DNA from: Candidatus Hydrogenedentota bacterium
Lineage (GTDB): Bacteria > Hydrogenedentota > Hydrogenedentia > Hydrogenedentales > CAITNO01
DNA length: 64,000 nucleotides
NCBI GenBank assembly: GCA_018056705.1
Contig: JAGPFE010000001.1
Coordinates: 1-64,000 of the forward strand
Reading direction: 5' to 3'
This document shows positions 25,572 to 34,660 of the stretch, in pieces. Each line of letters starts with the position of its first letter. The stretch's first letter is position 1. Below the pieces are notes generated by a model. The model saw only the letters and a list, made by a program, of their open reading frames with translations, ran no database searches and was not told where the DNA came from. A program made the translations under genes and the position numbers.

Positions 25572-27123
25572 GAGGACTGTTTTCCCGGACATACCGGACG
25601 ACGGCGTCTACCAGGGCGTCGGCGGTGCGCGTGGCGGGTTCCAGCGCGGGCTGGTACCCGCACTCCCTGGCCGCGGCGGCAGTAACGGGTCCCAAGACGC
25701 CGAAAACCGTGCCTGGACAGGCCCGGGTGAACCGCGGGTGAGTCAGGGCATGAAAAGCGCGTACTGCCTTGGCGTTGGTGAACAGCACGAGGTGAGGATG
25801 GAACCGCGTGAGCGCAGCCAGGCGTTCCGCGTCGTCCGGCATCGGTACCACCCGGTATGAAACCCACTCGGTAACCTCGGCGCCCGCGTCCCGCAAGGCC
25901 TGGGCAATGGACGCGCGGGAAAGATCGGAACAGGGCAGCAGGACCCGACGTCCCCCAATCGATCCGGACACGTCCCGTTCCGCCATCAGACGGACGAGTT
26001 CCTTTCCATCGTAACCTTTTGGCGTGACATCCGGATAGAGGTGCGCGTCGCGGGCGGCCTGGCAGGTAGCTTCCCCCACTGCCGCTATCCTCAGGTTGGC
26101 AAAAGATCGCAGGTCCCGTTGCTGCTGTTCCAGTGTCTCCACCAGGAACCGCGCGGCATTGACGCTGGTCAGCACCAACCAGTCATAGGGATCCAGGACG
26201 GAGTTTTCCCTGGAGGTCGGGATGGATTCCAGCCGAAACACGGGAAAGAGAAATATTTCCGCGCCCATGGCCCGCAGACGGGATTCCAGGGGGCCGACCC
26301 GGTTCTCCGAGTGAGTAAGTGCGACCCGTACACCATGAAGTGGGCGTTGTTCAAACCAGTTTAACCGGTCCCGCAGGGTGACGGTCTGTCCCACGATAAG
26401 CAACGCGGGCGGTTCGAACGCGTCCGGAGACAGGTTCCGCAGACCGGCGACCGTGGTTACCAGGGTTTCCTGGATGCCCCAGGTGCCCCATCGCACGCAG
26501 GCCACGGGAAACGAATCTGGCACGCCCCGCCGCGCCAGGCAGTCTGCCACCACGCGCGCGCGGCGGGCAGCCATGAAACAGACGAGGGTGATTTCGGGAT
26601 GCCAGCCTCCCAGGAGGATTTCCAGCCGGGCCAGGGACGCCTCGTCATGGACCGTGACGAATACCGCGGCAGAGGAAAGCCCCCGGTGAGTGACCGGGAT
26701 GCCCGCGTAAGCGGGTGCGGCATAACCCGACGTGACGCCGGGAACAATTTCCCAGGGGATGCCGGCTGCCGCGAGGGCCAGGGCCTCCTCTCCCCCGCGC
26801 CCGAAGATGAACGGGTCGCCTCCCTTGAGCCGGACAATAAACCGATACCGTGCCGCAAGCGCGATCAGCAGGGTATTGATTTCTTCCTGGGGCAGGCTGT
26901 GTTTCGCGGACCGCTTGCCGACATAAATCTGCTCCGCTTCGGAACACAGGGAAAGCAGTTCCGGGTGAACAAGATGGTCATACACGACCGCTTCGGCCAT
27001 GGCTAGGCATTCCCGTCCCCGCGCGGTGATCAGTCCGGGATCACCGGGTCCCGCCCCGACGATATATACCTTTCCTTTGGGCGCGCCTGGAGATGAGGGT
27101 GTTTGCGATTCGGGATCGGTCAT
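25558..27123 (-). CDS. cobA-hemD: Fused uroporphyrinogen-III C-methyltransferase/uroporphyrinogen-III synthase
   Basis: Bifunctional tetrapyrrole enzyme of 521 residues. The N-terminal half (about 15-255) is the SAM-dependent methyltransferase making precorrin-2: VYIVGAGPGDPGLITARG, LKGGDPFIFGRGGEE, PGVTSGYAAPAYAGIPVTHRG. The C-terminal half (about 265-515) is HemD, marked by VALTHSENRVGPLESRLRAMG and LVLTSVNAARFLVETL. This fusion is known in several bacterial phyla. It stands at the branch between heme, siroheme and cobalamin. No other hem or cob genes are nearby, so which branch it serves here is open. It diverges from the symporter at 27206. Confidence 0.93.
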   Translation of the reverse strand: MTDPESQTPSSPGAPKGKVYIVGAGPGDPGLITARGRECLAMAEAVVYDHLVHPELLSLCSEAEQIYVGKRSAKHSLPQEEINTLLIALAARYRFIVRLKGGDPFIFGRGGEEALALAAAGIPWEIVPGVTSGYAAPAYAGIPVTHRGLSSAAVFVTVHDEASLARLEILLGGWHPEITLVCFMAARRARVVADCLARRGVPDSFPVACVRWGTWGIQETLVTTVAGLRNLSPDAFEPPALLIVGQTVTLRDRLNWFEQRPLHGVRVALTHSENRVGPLESRLRAMGAEIFLFPVFRLESIPTSRENSVLDPYDWLVLTSVNAARFLVETLEQQQRDLRSFANLRIAAVGEATCQAARDAHLYPDVTPKGYDGKELVRLMAERDVSGSIGGRRVLLPCSDLSRASIAQALRDAGAEVTEWVSYRVVPMPDDAERLAALTRFHPHLVLFTNAKAVRAFHALTHPRFTRACPGTVFGVLGPVTAAAARECGYQPALEPATRTADALVDAVVRYVRENSPLRDI

Positions 27124-27139
27124 GGTGTTCCGGTACGGT

Positions 27140-27168
27140 TTGACATCAGTTGCTCATAAACGCATAAT
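27140..27168 (+). promoter_or_regulatory. Consensus sigma-70 promoter for the symporter gene
   Basis: TTGACA (27140-27145), 17 bp, CATAAT (27163-27168). It lies about 38 bp before the symporter ATG in the space between divergent genes. Confidence 0.8.
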
Positions 27169-27205
27169 GCGTACTTGTTGCCAAGGTCATACGGAGGACA
27201 TCGGG

Positions 27206-29218
27206 ATGACATCAACCTACCTGGGGCCGGTCGATTACGGAGTCATTATCGCGTATTTCCTTGTGCTGATCGGCATAGGCATCTTTCTGAAAAACATGGC
27301 GTCAGCCAGCCTGGCCGATTATTTTATCGGGGGACGCAGGATTCCTTGGTGGGCCCTCGGCATTACCGGGATGACGTCTTTTCTGGACATGACCGGCACG
27401 ATGATCATCACGTCGTTTTTGTTCCTTCTCGGACCCAGGGGAATTTACATCGAGTTCCGGGGTGGGGCGGTGCTCGTGCTGGCATTCTGCCTGTTGTGGA
27501 CCGCAAAGTGGCATCGCCGCTCACAATGTATTACCGGCGCGGAATGGAATATATTCCGGTTTGGGGATGGACCGGGTGGTCGGTTTGCCCAGGTGGTGAA
27601 CGTGCTGGCGAACCTGGTGAGTACCGTGGGCATGCTGGCCTACCTGATGAAGGGTGCCGGCCTGTTTCTTTCCATGTTCATGCCCTTCACGCCGTTGACC
27701 TGCGCGCTGATCATGGTCGGCGTGGCAACGTTTTACACCGTCATGTCCGGTTTTTACGGGGTTGTGGCCACGGACCTTTTTCAGGCGTTTCTGATCATTT
27801 GCGTGGTGGTTATCATTTCCGTGATGGCTTTTATCCGGGTGGGAGATCCCGCCGCGCTCGAATCCATAGCGGAACAGGTGACGGGCAACGGGCAGTGGAT
27901 GACCTCCATCCCCCATTGGAAAACGACCATGCCCCCCGCCTACGAAGCCTATGAATCCCTCTTCATGTTCGCCTTTTTCTATTTTCTCAGGAATTTTTTG
28001 TGGGGGCTCGGGTCAGGACAGGATCCCAAGTATTTCGGTGCCCGGAATGACCGGGAATGCGGGACACTCAATTTCCTGTGGATCGCGACCATGTCCTTTC
28101 GCTGGCCCATGATGATGGGGTTTGCCGTGCTGGGCGTGCTGCTGGTACAACGGCTTTTCCCCGATCCTTCGGCCATTTCGGCCGCGACCGAGGCCATCAA
28201 GCAGTTTTTCCCGACGACTGGAGAGGCCCAATGGGGTACCATGGTGACCCAGATTGCCTACCAGCATATCCAGGTGCCGGACGCGCTGATACAGCGGTTG
28301 CAGGAACTGCTGGGAGACGACTGGCGGCGCAAGTTACTGCTGACCAGTTGGCATGGGACGGTGAATCCCGAGAATATCCTGCCGGCGGTGTTGCTGTACG
28401 AAATTCCCTATGGCCTTCGGGGCCTCATGCTGGCGGGGCTTTTAGCAGCGGCCATGTCCACCTTCGACTCCACGGTGAACATGACCAGCGGCCTGATGGT
28501 CCGAGACTGGTACCAGAAATACCTGCGCCCGGCCGCGTCCAACCGCGAACTTATTGCCGCCAGTTGGGGAGCCTCCATACTGCAGGTGGTACTGGCCATC
28601 CTGATGGCCTACTCGGTCAGAAGCATCAATGACATCTGGGGATGGATCATCATGGGACTGGGAGCCGGGCTGATGATCCCCGTGGTATTGCGGCTGTACT
28701 GGTGGCGGTTCAACGGCGGCGGTTACGCCGTGGGCACCTTTGCCGGGCTGGCCGCCGCGGTGGTTCAGCGGATGTGGTGGCCAGACCTGGACGAACGATT
28801 CCAGTTCCTTTTCCTGGGACTGATCGGCCTGGCCGGAGCGGTGCTCGGAACCCTGCTCACGCCCCCTACGGATCCCGTGGTCCTGGATCGGTTCTACAGG
28901 ATTACCCGACCGTTCGGTTTCTGGGGGCCATTTCGGGAAAAGTTACCGCCAGGCGAGCGGGCGATCATGGACCGGGAGCATTTTTATGACATCATTTCCC
29001 TTCCTTTTGCCCTGACATGGCAGATTACGCTGTTTATTATTCCCATGCAGTTCATAATTCATAATTTTAGAGATTTTTTTGTCACGCTTTGCATCAACCT
29101 CGTCGGCCTGGCTGGATTGTATTTCTTCTGGTATCGTAACCTTCCGGCTGAAAACATGGTGTACGATACTGAGACGCAGTCCAAGGCCCCTTTGGCGGGG
29201 GAACAAAAAGAGGCATGA
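27206..29218 (+). CDS. Sodium:solute symporter (SSS family)
   Basis: 670 residues with about 13 membrane segments. Characteristic features: the first helix (VDYGVIIAYFLVLIGIGIF), the loop DYFIGGRRIPWWALGITGMT, a helix-breaking segment SFLDMTGTM near the sodium site, and LLAAAMSTFDSTVNMTSGL, the conserved symporter signature. The frame is open from 26999, but GGAGG at 27193 sets the ATG at 27206. A consensus promoter lies upstream. Substrate unknown; related proteins carry sugars, sialic acid or other small solutes. The metallophosphatase gene follows closely. Confidence 0.92.
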   Translation: MTSTYLGPVDYGVIIAYFLVLIGIGIFLKNMASASLADYFIGGRRIPWWALGITGMTSFLDMTGTMIITSFLFLLGPRGIYIEFRGGAVLVLAFCLLWTAKWHRRSQCITGAEWNIFRFGDGPGGRFAQVVNVLANLVSTVGMLAYLMKGAGLFLSMFMPFTPLTCALIMVGVATFYTVMSGFYGVVATDLFQAFLIICVVVIISVMAFIRVGDPAALESIAEQVTGNGQWMTSIPHWKTTMPPAYEAYESLFMFAFFYFLRNFLWGLGSGQDPKYFGARNDRECGTLNFLWIATMSFRWPMMMGFAVLGVLLVQRLFPDPSAISAATEAIKQFFPTTGEAQWGTMVTQIAYQHIQVPDALIQRLQELLGDDWRRKLLLTSWHGTVNPENILPAVLLYEIPYGLRGLMLAGLLAAAMSTFDSTVNMTSGLMVRDWYQKYLRPAASNRELIAASWGASILQVVLAILMAYSVRSINDIWGWIIMGLGAGLMIPVVLRLYWWRFNGGGYAVGTFAGLAAAVVQRMWWPDLDERFQFLFLGLIGLAGAVLGTLLTPPTDPVVLDRFYRITRPFGFWGPFREKLPPGERAIMDREHFYDIISLPFALTWQITLFIIPMQFIIHNFRDFFVTLCINLVGLAGLYFFWYRNLPAENMVYDTETQSKAPLAGEQKEA

Positions 29219-29248
29219 ACCGGTTAGAATAACGTTGTGGAAAAGGGC

Positions 29249-30154
29249 ATGTGGCGTTTCGCGCAGATATCGGATCCTCACCTGGCCAGCAGCCGGGATG
29301 GTGTCTGGAATAACCGGTTCCTGTGTTCCATGATGCCGGAAGTGATGGCCTGCCTGCGGGAAGACCTGGAGAGAGAGCGACCGGAGTTTCTGCTGGTTAC
29401 CGGTGACCTGTGCAGTCGGCCGGACCGCGAAGCGGTATACGAAGCCCGGGATATGCTGGATTCACTCGGAGTCCCTTATTATCCATCTGGGGGGAATCAT
29501 GATTTCCATGGCAAGGAATCCCGGGCGTGGTTTCTGGACGCGTATCGTCACCGGCTGCCCGCGGCGGACACGGTGTACGCCTTCGCGTGGCACGGCGCGC
29601 GGTTCTGCGTACTGGATCCCTGGTGGCGATGGCCCGACGGATCGCTGATGCCTGTCTCGCCGGATCACACCATGGAGCACATGGAAGATGACCTGGACGG
29701 GCTCTCCTGGGGCATTCCTCCTGAGCAGTTTTCCTGGCTTGAGTCGGTGTTGCGTTCCTGTCCGAAGGATCCGGTTTTCGTGATATCCCACTATCCCGCG
29801 ATACCGATTCCGGACCGGTTGCGCGCGCCATGGCTGCAGGATGGCGGGTGTCTCGACAACGGGGATATCCTGGTAGACCTGCTTTCCGCGCATCCGAACG
29901 CGCTCGGCGTGATTTCGGGGCACGTGCACCTGCATTTTATTGAGCGGGCTGGTGAAATCTGGCAGATTACCACCGGGGCCCTGCCGGAATATCCCGTGGA
30001 GTACCGGGTTTTCGAGGTGTGGGAAGACCGGGTAGAGGTGTTTACCCGGGGGCTTTCAGATTCCAGGTTTGCCGCAAGGTCACTCATGCCGGGTCGGGAC
30101 CAGACCCGTGGCATGGAATCGGACCGTCACGCCGTTATCCCCTTCCGATGGTGA
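29249..30154 (+). CDS. Calcineurin-like metallophosphoesterase
   Basis: 301 residues with the full dinuclear metal set: FAQISDPHLA (Asp9, His11), VTGDL, GGNHDFHG, VISHYPAIP and SGHVHLHF. This pattern fits the CpdA/Icc-type phosphodiesterases. A GTG at 29237 would add four residues, but the ATG at 29249 has GGAAAAGGG upstream and is preferred. It is 30 bp after the symporter and probably co-transcribed. The substrate may be a cyclic nucleotide or a phosphate ester of the imported solute; neither is proven. Confidence 0.88.
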   Translation: MWRFAQISDPHLASSRDGVWNNRFLCSMMPEVMACLREDLERERPEFLLVTGDLCSRPDREAVYEARDMLDSLGVPYYPSGGNHDFHGKESRAWFLDAYRHRLPAADTVYAFAWHGARFCVLDPWWRWPDGSLMPVSPDHTMEHMEDDLDGLSWGIPPEQFSWLESVLRSCPKDPVFVISHYPAIPIPDRLRAPWLQDGGCLDNGDILVDLLSAHPNALGVISGHVHLHFIERAGEIWQITTGALPEYPVEYRVFEVWEDRVEVFTRGLSDSRFAARSLMPGRDQTRGMESDRHAVIPFRW

Positions 30155-30207
30155 CGGAATATTTTGTACTTTCCTGCCTTGATTTTTCTTGATTCAGGAA
30201 CCGGGAT

Positions 30208-31239
30208 ATGACAGCAAAAAGCCTCCTGTTGAAAATCACGCGTCACGAAGACCTTTCACGTCCGGAAGCGACCGAGTTCATGGAGTCGCTGATATCCGGC
30301 GAACTGCCGCAGGCCATGGCCGGCGCCCTGCTGACCGCGCTGCGGATGAAGCGGGAAACGAGCGCGGAATTGACGGCGATGGCCCGGGTGCTGCTGGCGC
30401 GCGCCCCGGCAGTGCCCTGCGGACGTCGGCCCCTGCTGGATACCTGCGGGACCGGTGGGGACGGGCTGGGCACGTTCAACATATCGACGGCCGTGGCGTT
30501 CGTGGCGGCCGGCGCGGGCGTGGCGGTGGCGAAACATGGTAATCGGAGCGCGTCGAGCCGATGTGGCAGCGCGGACGTGCTGGAGGCGCTGGGCGTCAAC
30601 ATTGATCTGCCGCCGGAAGCCGTGGGCCAGTGCGTGGACGCGGTGGGTATTGGGTTCCTGTTCGCGCGATCCCTGCACCGGGCAGTGGGCAACGTGGCCC
30701 AGGTGCGAAAAGACCTCGGTCTTCCCACGGTGTTCAACCTGCTGGGACCCCTGGTGAACCCGGCACGGCCGGACCGGCAGTGCGTGGGGGTCAGCGATGC
30801 TTCCCGCCTGGAAGAAATCGCGCGGGTACTGTTTGACCTTGGGGTTGCCCGCGCGTTCGTGGTGACCGGCGCGGACGGTATGGATGAAATCGCCCTGCAC
30901 GGGCCCACGGAGGCGGTGGAACTGCGGGACGGCGCGTTTATCCGGCATTGCTGGCAGCCGGAAGATTTTGGCGTGACGCCGGCGGACGGGGATGCGCTGC
31001 GGGGCGGAGACGCCACGGAGAACGCGGATATCCTGCGGCGGGTGCTCAGAGGTGAGAGAGGACCATGCCGGGACGTGGTACTCGCCAATGCCGCGCTGGC
31101 CTTGGTGGCGGCAGACCTTGCGGCATCGCCCCGGGAAGGAACGCGGCTGGCCGCGGAAGTCATTGATTCAGGCGCGGCACTGGCGAAACTGGACGCGCTG
31201 ATCCGGTTTACCCGGGAATATCCCGGTGAAAAGGAATGA
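30208..31239 (+). CDS. trpD: Anthranilate phosphoribosyltransferase
   Basis: Second step of tryptophan synthesis: anthranilate plus PRPP to phosphoribosylanthranilate. 343 residues. The PRPP and metal site is DTCGTGGDGLGTFNISTA, followed by VAKHGNRSASSRCGSADVLE and LPTVFNLLGPLVNPA. An AGGAACCGGG segment precedes the ATG. It opens a five-gene trp run with overlaps or very short gaps. No clear promoter is visible in the 53 bp before it, so transcription may come from the symporter/phosphatase unit. Confidence 0.96.
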   Translation: MTAKSLLLKITRHEDLSRPEATEFMESLISGELPQAMAGALLTALRMKRETSAELTAMARVLLARAPAVPCGRRPLLDTCGTGGDGLGTFNISTAVAFVAAGAGVAVAKHGNRSASSRCGSADVLEALGVNIDLPPEAVGQCVDAVGIGFLFARSLHRAVGNVAQVRKDLGLPTVFNLLGPLVNPARPDRQCVGVSDASRLEEIARVLFDLGVARAFVVTGADGMDEIALHGPTEAVELRDGAFIRHCWQPEDFGVTPADGDALRGGDATENADILRRVLRGERGPCRDVVLANAALALVAADLAASPREGTRLAAEVIDSGAALAKLDALIRFTREYPGEKE

Positions 31240-31245
31240 CGGGTC

Positions 31246-32028
31246 ATGATTCTGGATGAAATCATCGCGTGGAAGCGCGAGGAAGTGGCGGAACGGCGTC
31301 AGCGCGTTTCGCTGGAATCCCTGCGGCAAGCGGCGGAACTCGCGCCCCCCTGCCGGGATTTCGCCGGGGCCCTGCGTCGTCCCGGCATCACGCTGATCGC
31401 GGAATTCAAGCGGCGGTCGCCTTCCAGGGGGGATATCCTGCCGGACGGAGATCCCGCGGAGATGGCCCGGATATACGGGGACGCGGGAGCGGGTGCCCTG
31501 TCAGTGCTCACGGATGCCCGGTATTTCGGGGGATCCATGGACGACCTTGCCCGCGCGCGCGAAGCGGTTCTTCTGCCCTGCCTGCGCAAAGAATTCGTGA
31601 TTGATCCTTACCAGGTGTACGAGGCGCGGGCGGGAGGAGCAGACGCCGTGCTCCTGATTGTCCGGGTACTCGAGGATGAAACCCTGCGGGAACTGCTGGA
31701 GATCGCCCGGGAACTTGGCATGGCTGCCCTCGTGGAGACCCACAGCGCGGGGGAAGTGCGACGGGCTGTCGCAGCGGGAGCGGAAATTATTGGCATAAAC
31801 AACCGGGACCTGGACACCCTATCCATGGATCTTGAAACCACCACGCGGTTGCGGCCGCTGGTGCCGGGCCATGTGCTGCTGGTGAGCGAAAGCGGCATCC
31901 GAACCCGGGAGGACGTGCAACGACTCGAAGATGGCGGCGTGGACGCCGTGCTGGTGGGCGAATCCCTCCTGGTCAGCGGCGACCCTGGCCGGAAAATCCG
32001 GGAACTGTTGGGACATGATCCGGATTAA
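31246..32028 (+). CDS. trpC: Indole-3-glycerol phosphate synthase
   Basis: 260 residues, TIM barrel. The N-terminal ILDEIIAWKREEVAERRQ, LIAEFKRRSPSRGDI (catalytic Lys), the ALSVLTDARYFGGS loop, LRKEFVIDPYQVYEAR, IIGINNRDLDT and VSESGIRTREDV are all family signatures. It begins 6 bp after trpD. TrpC and TrpF are separate proteins here, not fused. Confidence 0.96.
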   Translation: MILDEIIAWKREEVAERRQRVSLESLRQAAELAPPCRDFAGALRRPGITLIAEFKRRSPSRGDILPDGDPAEMARIYGDAGAGALSVLTDARYFGGSMDDLARAREAVLLPCLRKEFVIDPYQVYEARAGGADAVLLIVRVLEDETLRELLEIARELGMAALVETHSAGEVRRAVAAGAEIIGINNRDLDTLSMDLETTTRLRPLVPGHVLLVSESGIRTREDVQRLEDGGVDAVLVGESLLVSGDPGRKIRELLGHDPD

Positions 32029-32644
32029 AGTCTGCGGCATCACGTCGATTGAGGACGGGCTGGCGGCCTGTGAGGCCGGCGCGGACGCGGTGGGTTTCGT
32101 GCTGGCTCCTGAAGCGGTCCGTCGGAACCGGTACGTGCCTCCCGAACGACTGGCCGAACTCACGGCGGCCCTGCCTCCCTACGTGGTCCGCGTGGCCGTG
32201 ATGGTGAATCCAACCGCCGTGGAGGTAGCCGAGGTTCTGAAGTGGGTGGACCGGGTACAGTTGCACGGAGAAGAATCTCCCGCGTTCTGCGCCCAGTTCG
32301 GTAGTCGGGTCTACAAGGCGGTCCGCCTGGCGTCGGATGGCGACGTGAAAGAAGCCCTGGCGTATCCCGGTGAATGCCTGCTGGCCGACGCGGCTGCGGG
32401 AAGCGGCCGGGGCGGCACTGGGGTGACGGGGCGATGGGATCTTGCCGCGCGGCTCGCCTCCCGGAAACGCTGGCTGGTCCTGGCGGGGGGGCTGAATCCA
32501 GATAACGTGGTGGATGCCATCCGGGCCACGCGGCCCTGGGCGGTGGATGTCTCATCGGGCGTGGAACGCGCCCCTGGAAAGAAAGATTATGACAAACTCT
32601 ATCGATTCATCGAAGCCGTCCGGTCCGTTGAACGCGCCGGATAA
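32015..32644 (+). CDS. trpF: Phosphoribosylanthranilate isomerase
   Basis: 209 residues. The N-terminus [20 protein letters not shown] carries the catalytic Cys; other features are [31 protein letters not shown] and the C-terminal phosphate site [14 protein letters not shown] with AVDVSSGVE. The frame extends back to 31931, but the ATG at 32015 immediately precedes the conserved IRIKVCGIT and overlaps trpC by 14 nt, so it is chosen. Confidence 0.95.
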   Translation: MIRIKVCGITSIEDGLAACEAGADAVGFVLAPEAVRRNRYVPPERLAELTAALPPYVVRVAVMVNPTAVEVAEVLKWVDRVQLHGEESPAFCAQFGSRVYKAVRLASDGDVKEALAYPGECLLADAAAGSGRGGTGVTGRWDLAARLASRKRWLVLAGGLNPDNVVDAIRATRPWAVDVSSGVERAPGKKDYDKLYRFIEAVRSVERAG

Positions 32645-33818
32645 ACGTGGACATTTTGGTCCTTACGGGGGGCGCTTCGTGCCGGAAACGCTGTTTACCG
32701 CCCTGGAGGAACTGGAATCGGCTTACCGGGAATGCCAGCGGGATCCAATGTTCCAGGAAGAACTGGCTTCTCGTCAGCGGGACTTCTGCGGCAGGCCAAC
32801 GCCCATTTTCTTCGCCGAACGGCTGACGGCACATTGCGGGGGCGCGCGAATCTGGTTCAAGCGGGAGGACCTTGCCCACACCGGGGCGCACAAGATCAAT
32901 AACGCGCTGGGACAGTGCATGCTCGCCCGGAAAATGGGAAAGACCCGGGTAATCGCGGAGACGGGCGCGGGCCAGCATGGCGTGGCCACGGCCACCGCGG
33001 CGGCCGCGCTGGGCCTGGAATGCGACGTGTACATGGGCTCCGAGGACATGGAGAGGCAACAGTTGAACGTCTTTCGCATGCGCCTGCTGGGCGCGCGGGT
33101 CATTCCCGTGGAGACGGGCTCGCGCACGCTGAAAGACGCCATCAACGAGGCCCTGCGGGACTGGGTGACCCATGTCCGGCACACCCACTACGTGCTGGGA
33201 ACGGTGCACGGGCCGCATCCGTTTCCGATGATCTGCCGGGATTTCCAGAGCGTGATCGGCCGGGAAGCCCGCGCGCAGATTCTGGAGCGGGAAAAGCGAC
33301 TGCCCGACATGCTGCTGGCCTGCGTGGGGGGAGGGTCCAACGCCATCGGGCTGTTTTACGCGTTTCTTGGCGATGAACGGGTTCGCATGGTGGGGGTTGA
33401 AGCGGGTGGCAAGGGACTCGTGCCTGGCATGCACGCGGCCCGGTTCGCCGGGGGTGCCAGGGGGATGCTCCACGGGGCTATGAGTTACGTGCTGCAGAAC
33501 GAAGACGGCCAGATCGGGTCGACCCACAGCGTGTCGGCCGGCCTGGATTACGCCAGCGTGGGGCCTGAACACGCCTGGTTGCACGATATCGGCCGGGTGG
33601 AATACATCTGGGCCACCGACGAGGAAGCCCTTCACGCCTTTGAACTCTGTAGCCAACTGGAGGGGATCATTCCCGCCCTGGAGAGTGCGCACGCCATCGC
33701 AGAGGTGCTCAAACGCGCTCCCAGCATGGGCCCCGACGCCATCCTGCTGGTAAACCTTTCAGGCCGGGGAGACAAGGACGTGCAGCAGGCCATGAAGTTC
33801 CTGCCGCGATATCGCTGA
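32589..33818 (+). CDS. trpB: Tryptophan synthase beta chain
   Basis: PLP enzyme joining indole and serine. 409 residues, TrpB1 type. The PLP lysine is in [49 protein letters not shown] and [14 protein letters not shown] are conserved. The frame is open from 32514, but the ATG at 32589 gives the standard N-terminus and overlaps trpF by 56 nt, an unusually long overlap for this operon. GGAAAG lies upstream of it. Confidence 0.96.
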   Translation: MTNSIDSSKPSGPLNAPDKRGHFGPYGGRFVPETLFTALEELESAYRECQRDPMFQEELASRQRDFCGRPTPIFFAERLTAHCGGARIWFKREDLAHTGAHKINNALGQCMLARKMGKTRVIAETGAGQHGVATATAAAALGLECDVYMGSEDMERQQLNVFRMRLLGARVIPVETGSRTLKDAINEALRDWVTHVRHTHYVLGTVHGPHPFPMICRDFQSVIGREARAQILEREKRLPDMLLACVGGGSNAIGLFYAFLGDERVRMVGVEAGGKGLVPGMHAARFAGGARGMLHGAMSYVLQNEDGQIGSTHSVSAGLDYASVGPEHAWLHDIGRVEYIWATDEEALHAFELCSQLEGIIPALESAHAIAEVLKRAPSMGPDAILLVNLSGRGDKDVQQAMKFLPRYR

Positions 33819-33838
33819 ACCGCGTAAAGGAAAGAGTC

Positions 33839-34648
33839 ATGAACCGCATTGAACGACGTTTGTCGGCGCTGGCCGGAGAGAAGAAGACCGCCTTCGTGCC
33901 TTTTCTCATGGCTGGAGACCCTGATTTTTCCTGGTCTGAAAGAATCGTGTGCCTGCTGGACCGGGCGGGCGCGGATATCATCGAGTATGGCGTGCCTTTT
34001 TCAGACCCGGTAGGTGATGGTCCGGTGATCCAGGAGGCCGCCCAGCGGGCCCTTTCCGGCGGGGCTACCCTGGCGGGCGTGCTGGAATCCGTAAAGCACG
34101 TCCGGGAGCGATCCGATGTTCCGCTGATGCTGTTCAGTTACCTGAACCCCATCCTGGCGTATGGGGTTGAGCGATTCGCGCGCGACGCGGCGGCCGCTGG
34201 GGTGGATGGAGTATTGTGCGTGGACATGCCGCCCGATGAGGCCAATGAATACAAACAGGCCCTGGACAGCACGGGATTACGCGCGATTTTTCTGGCGGCA
34301 CCCACCACGACGGACGAACGGTTAACGCTCATCGGGCAGCAGAGTACCGGTTTCGTGTACTACATCTCCCGCCTGGGCGTCACCGGAGAACGCGCCGCGC
34401 TGGAGCAGGACCTTGCCGCGTCGGTGGCCAAGGTAAAACGGCTCACGGGAAAGCCGGTCTGCGTCGGGTTTGGCATTTCTACCCCGGAACAGGCCGCGTC
34501 GGTGGCGGGCATGGCGGATGGCGTGGTGATCGGTTCCGCCCTGGTGCGGCTGATTCATGAACGGGAGGGAACGTCCGGCGGCCTGGAAGCGATCGGCGCG
34601 TGGGCTGAGGCCATGGCCCGGGCCGTTCACGATCGCGGACAAGGATAA
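33839..34648 (+). CDS. trpA: Tryptophan synthase alpha chain
   Basis: Releases indole from indole-3-glycerol phosphate. 269 residues. The catalytic Glu is in FVPFLMAGDPDFS, the Asp in DIIEYGVPFSDPVGDGPVIQ, followed by GVDGVLCVDMPPDE and VCVGFGISTPEQA. It follows trpB by 20 bp and is followed after 12 bp by the ceramidase-like gene. Confidence 0.96.
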   Translation: MNRIERRLSALAGEKKTAFVPFLMAGDPDFSWSERIVCLLDRAGADIIEYGVPFSDPVGDGPVIQEAAQRALSGGATLAGVLESVKHVRERSDVPLMLFSYLNPILAYGVERFARDAAAAGVDGVLCVDMPPDEANEYKQALDSTGLRAIFLAAPTTTDERLTLIGQQSTGFVYYISRLGVTGERAALEQDLAASVAKVKRLTGKPVCVGFGISTPEQAASVAGMADGVVIGSALVRLIHEREGTSGGLEAIGAWAEAMARAVHDRGQG

Positions 34649-34660
34649 AGGAAAACGCGC

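Noticed and set aside
24252..25592. Minus-strand 446-codon open frame
   Set aside because: Antisense to the secreted glycosidase-like gene, whose signal peptide, ribosome binding site and conserved-looking core are convincing.
32607..33692. Minus-strand 361-codon open frame
   Set aside because: Antisense shadow of trpB, which carries all its family motifs.
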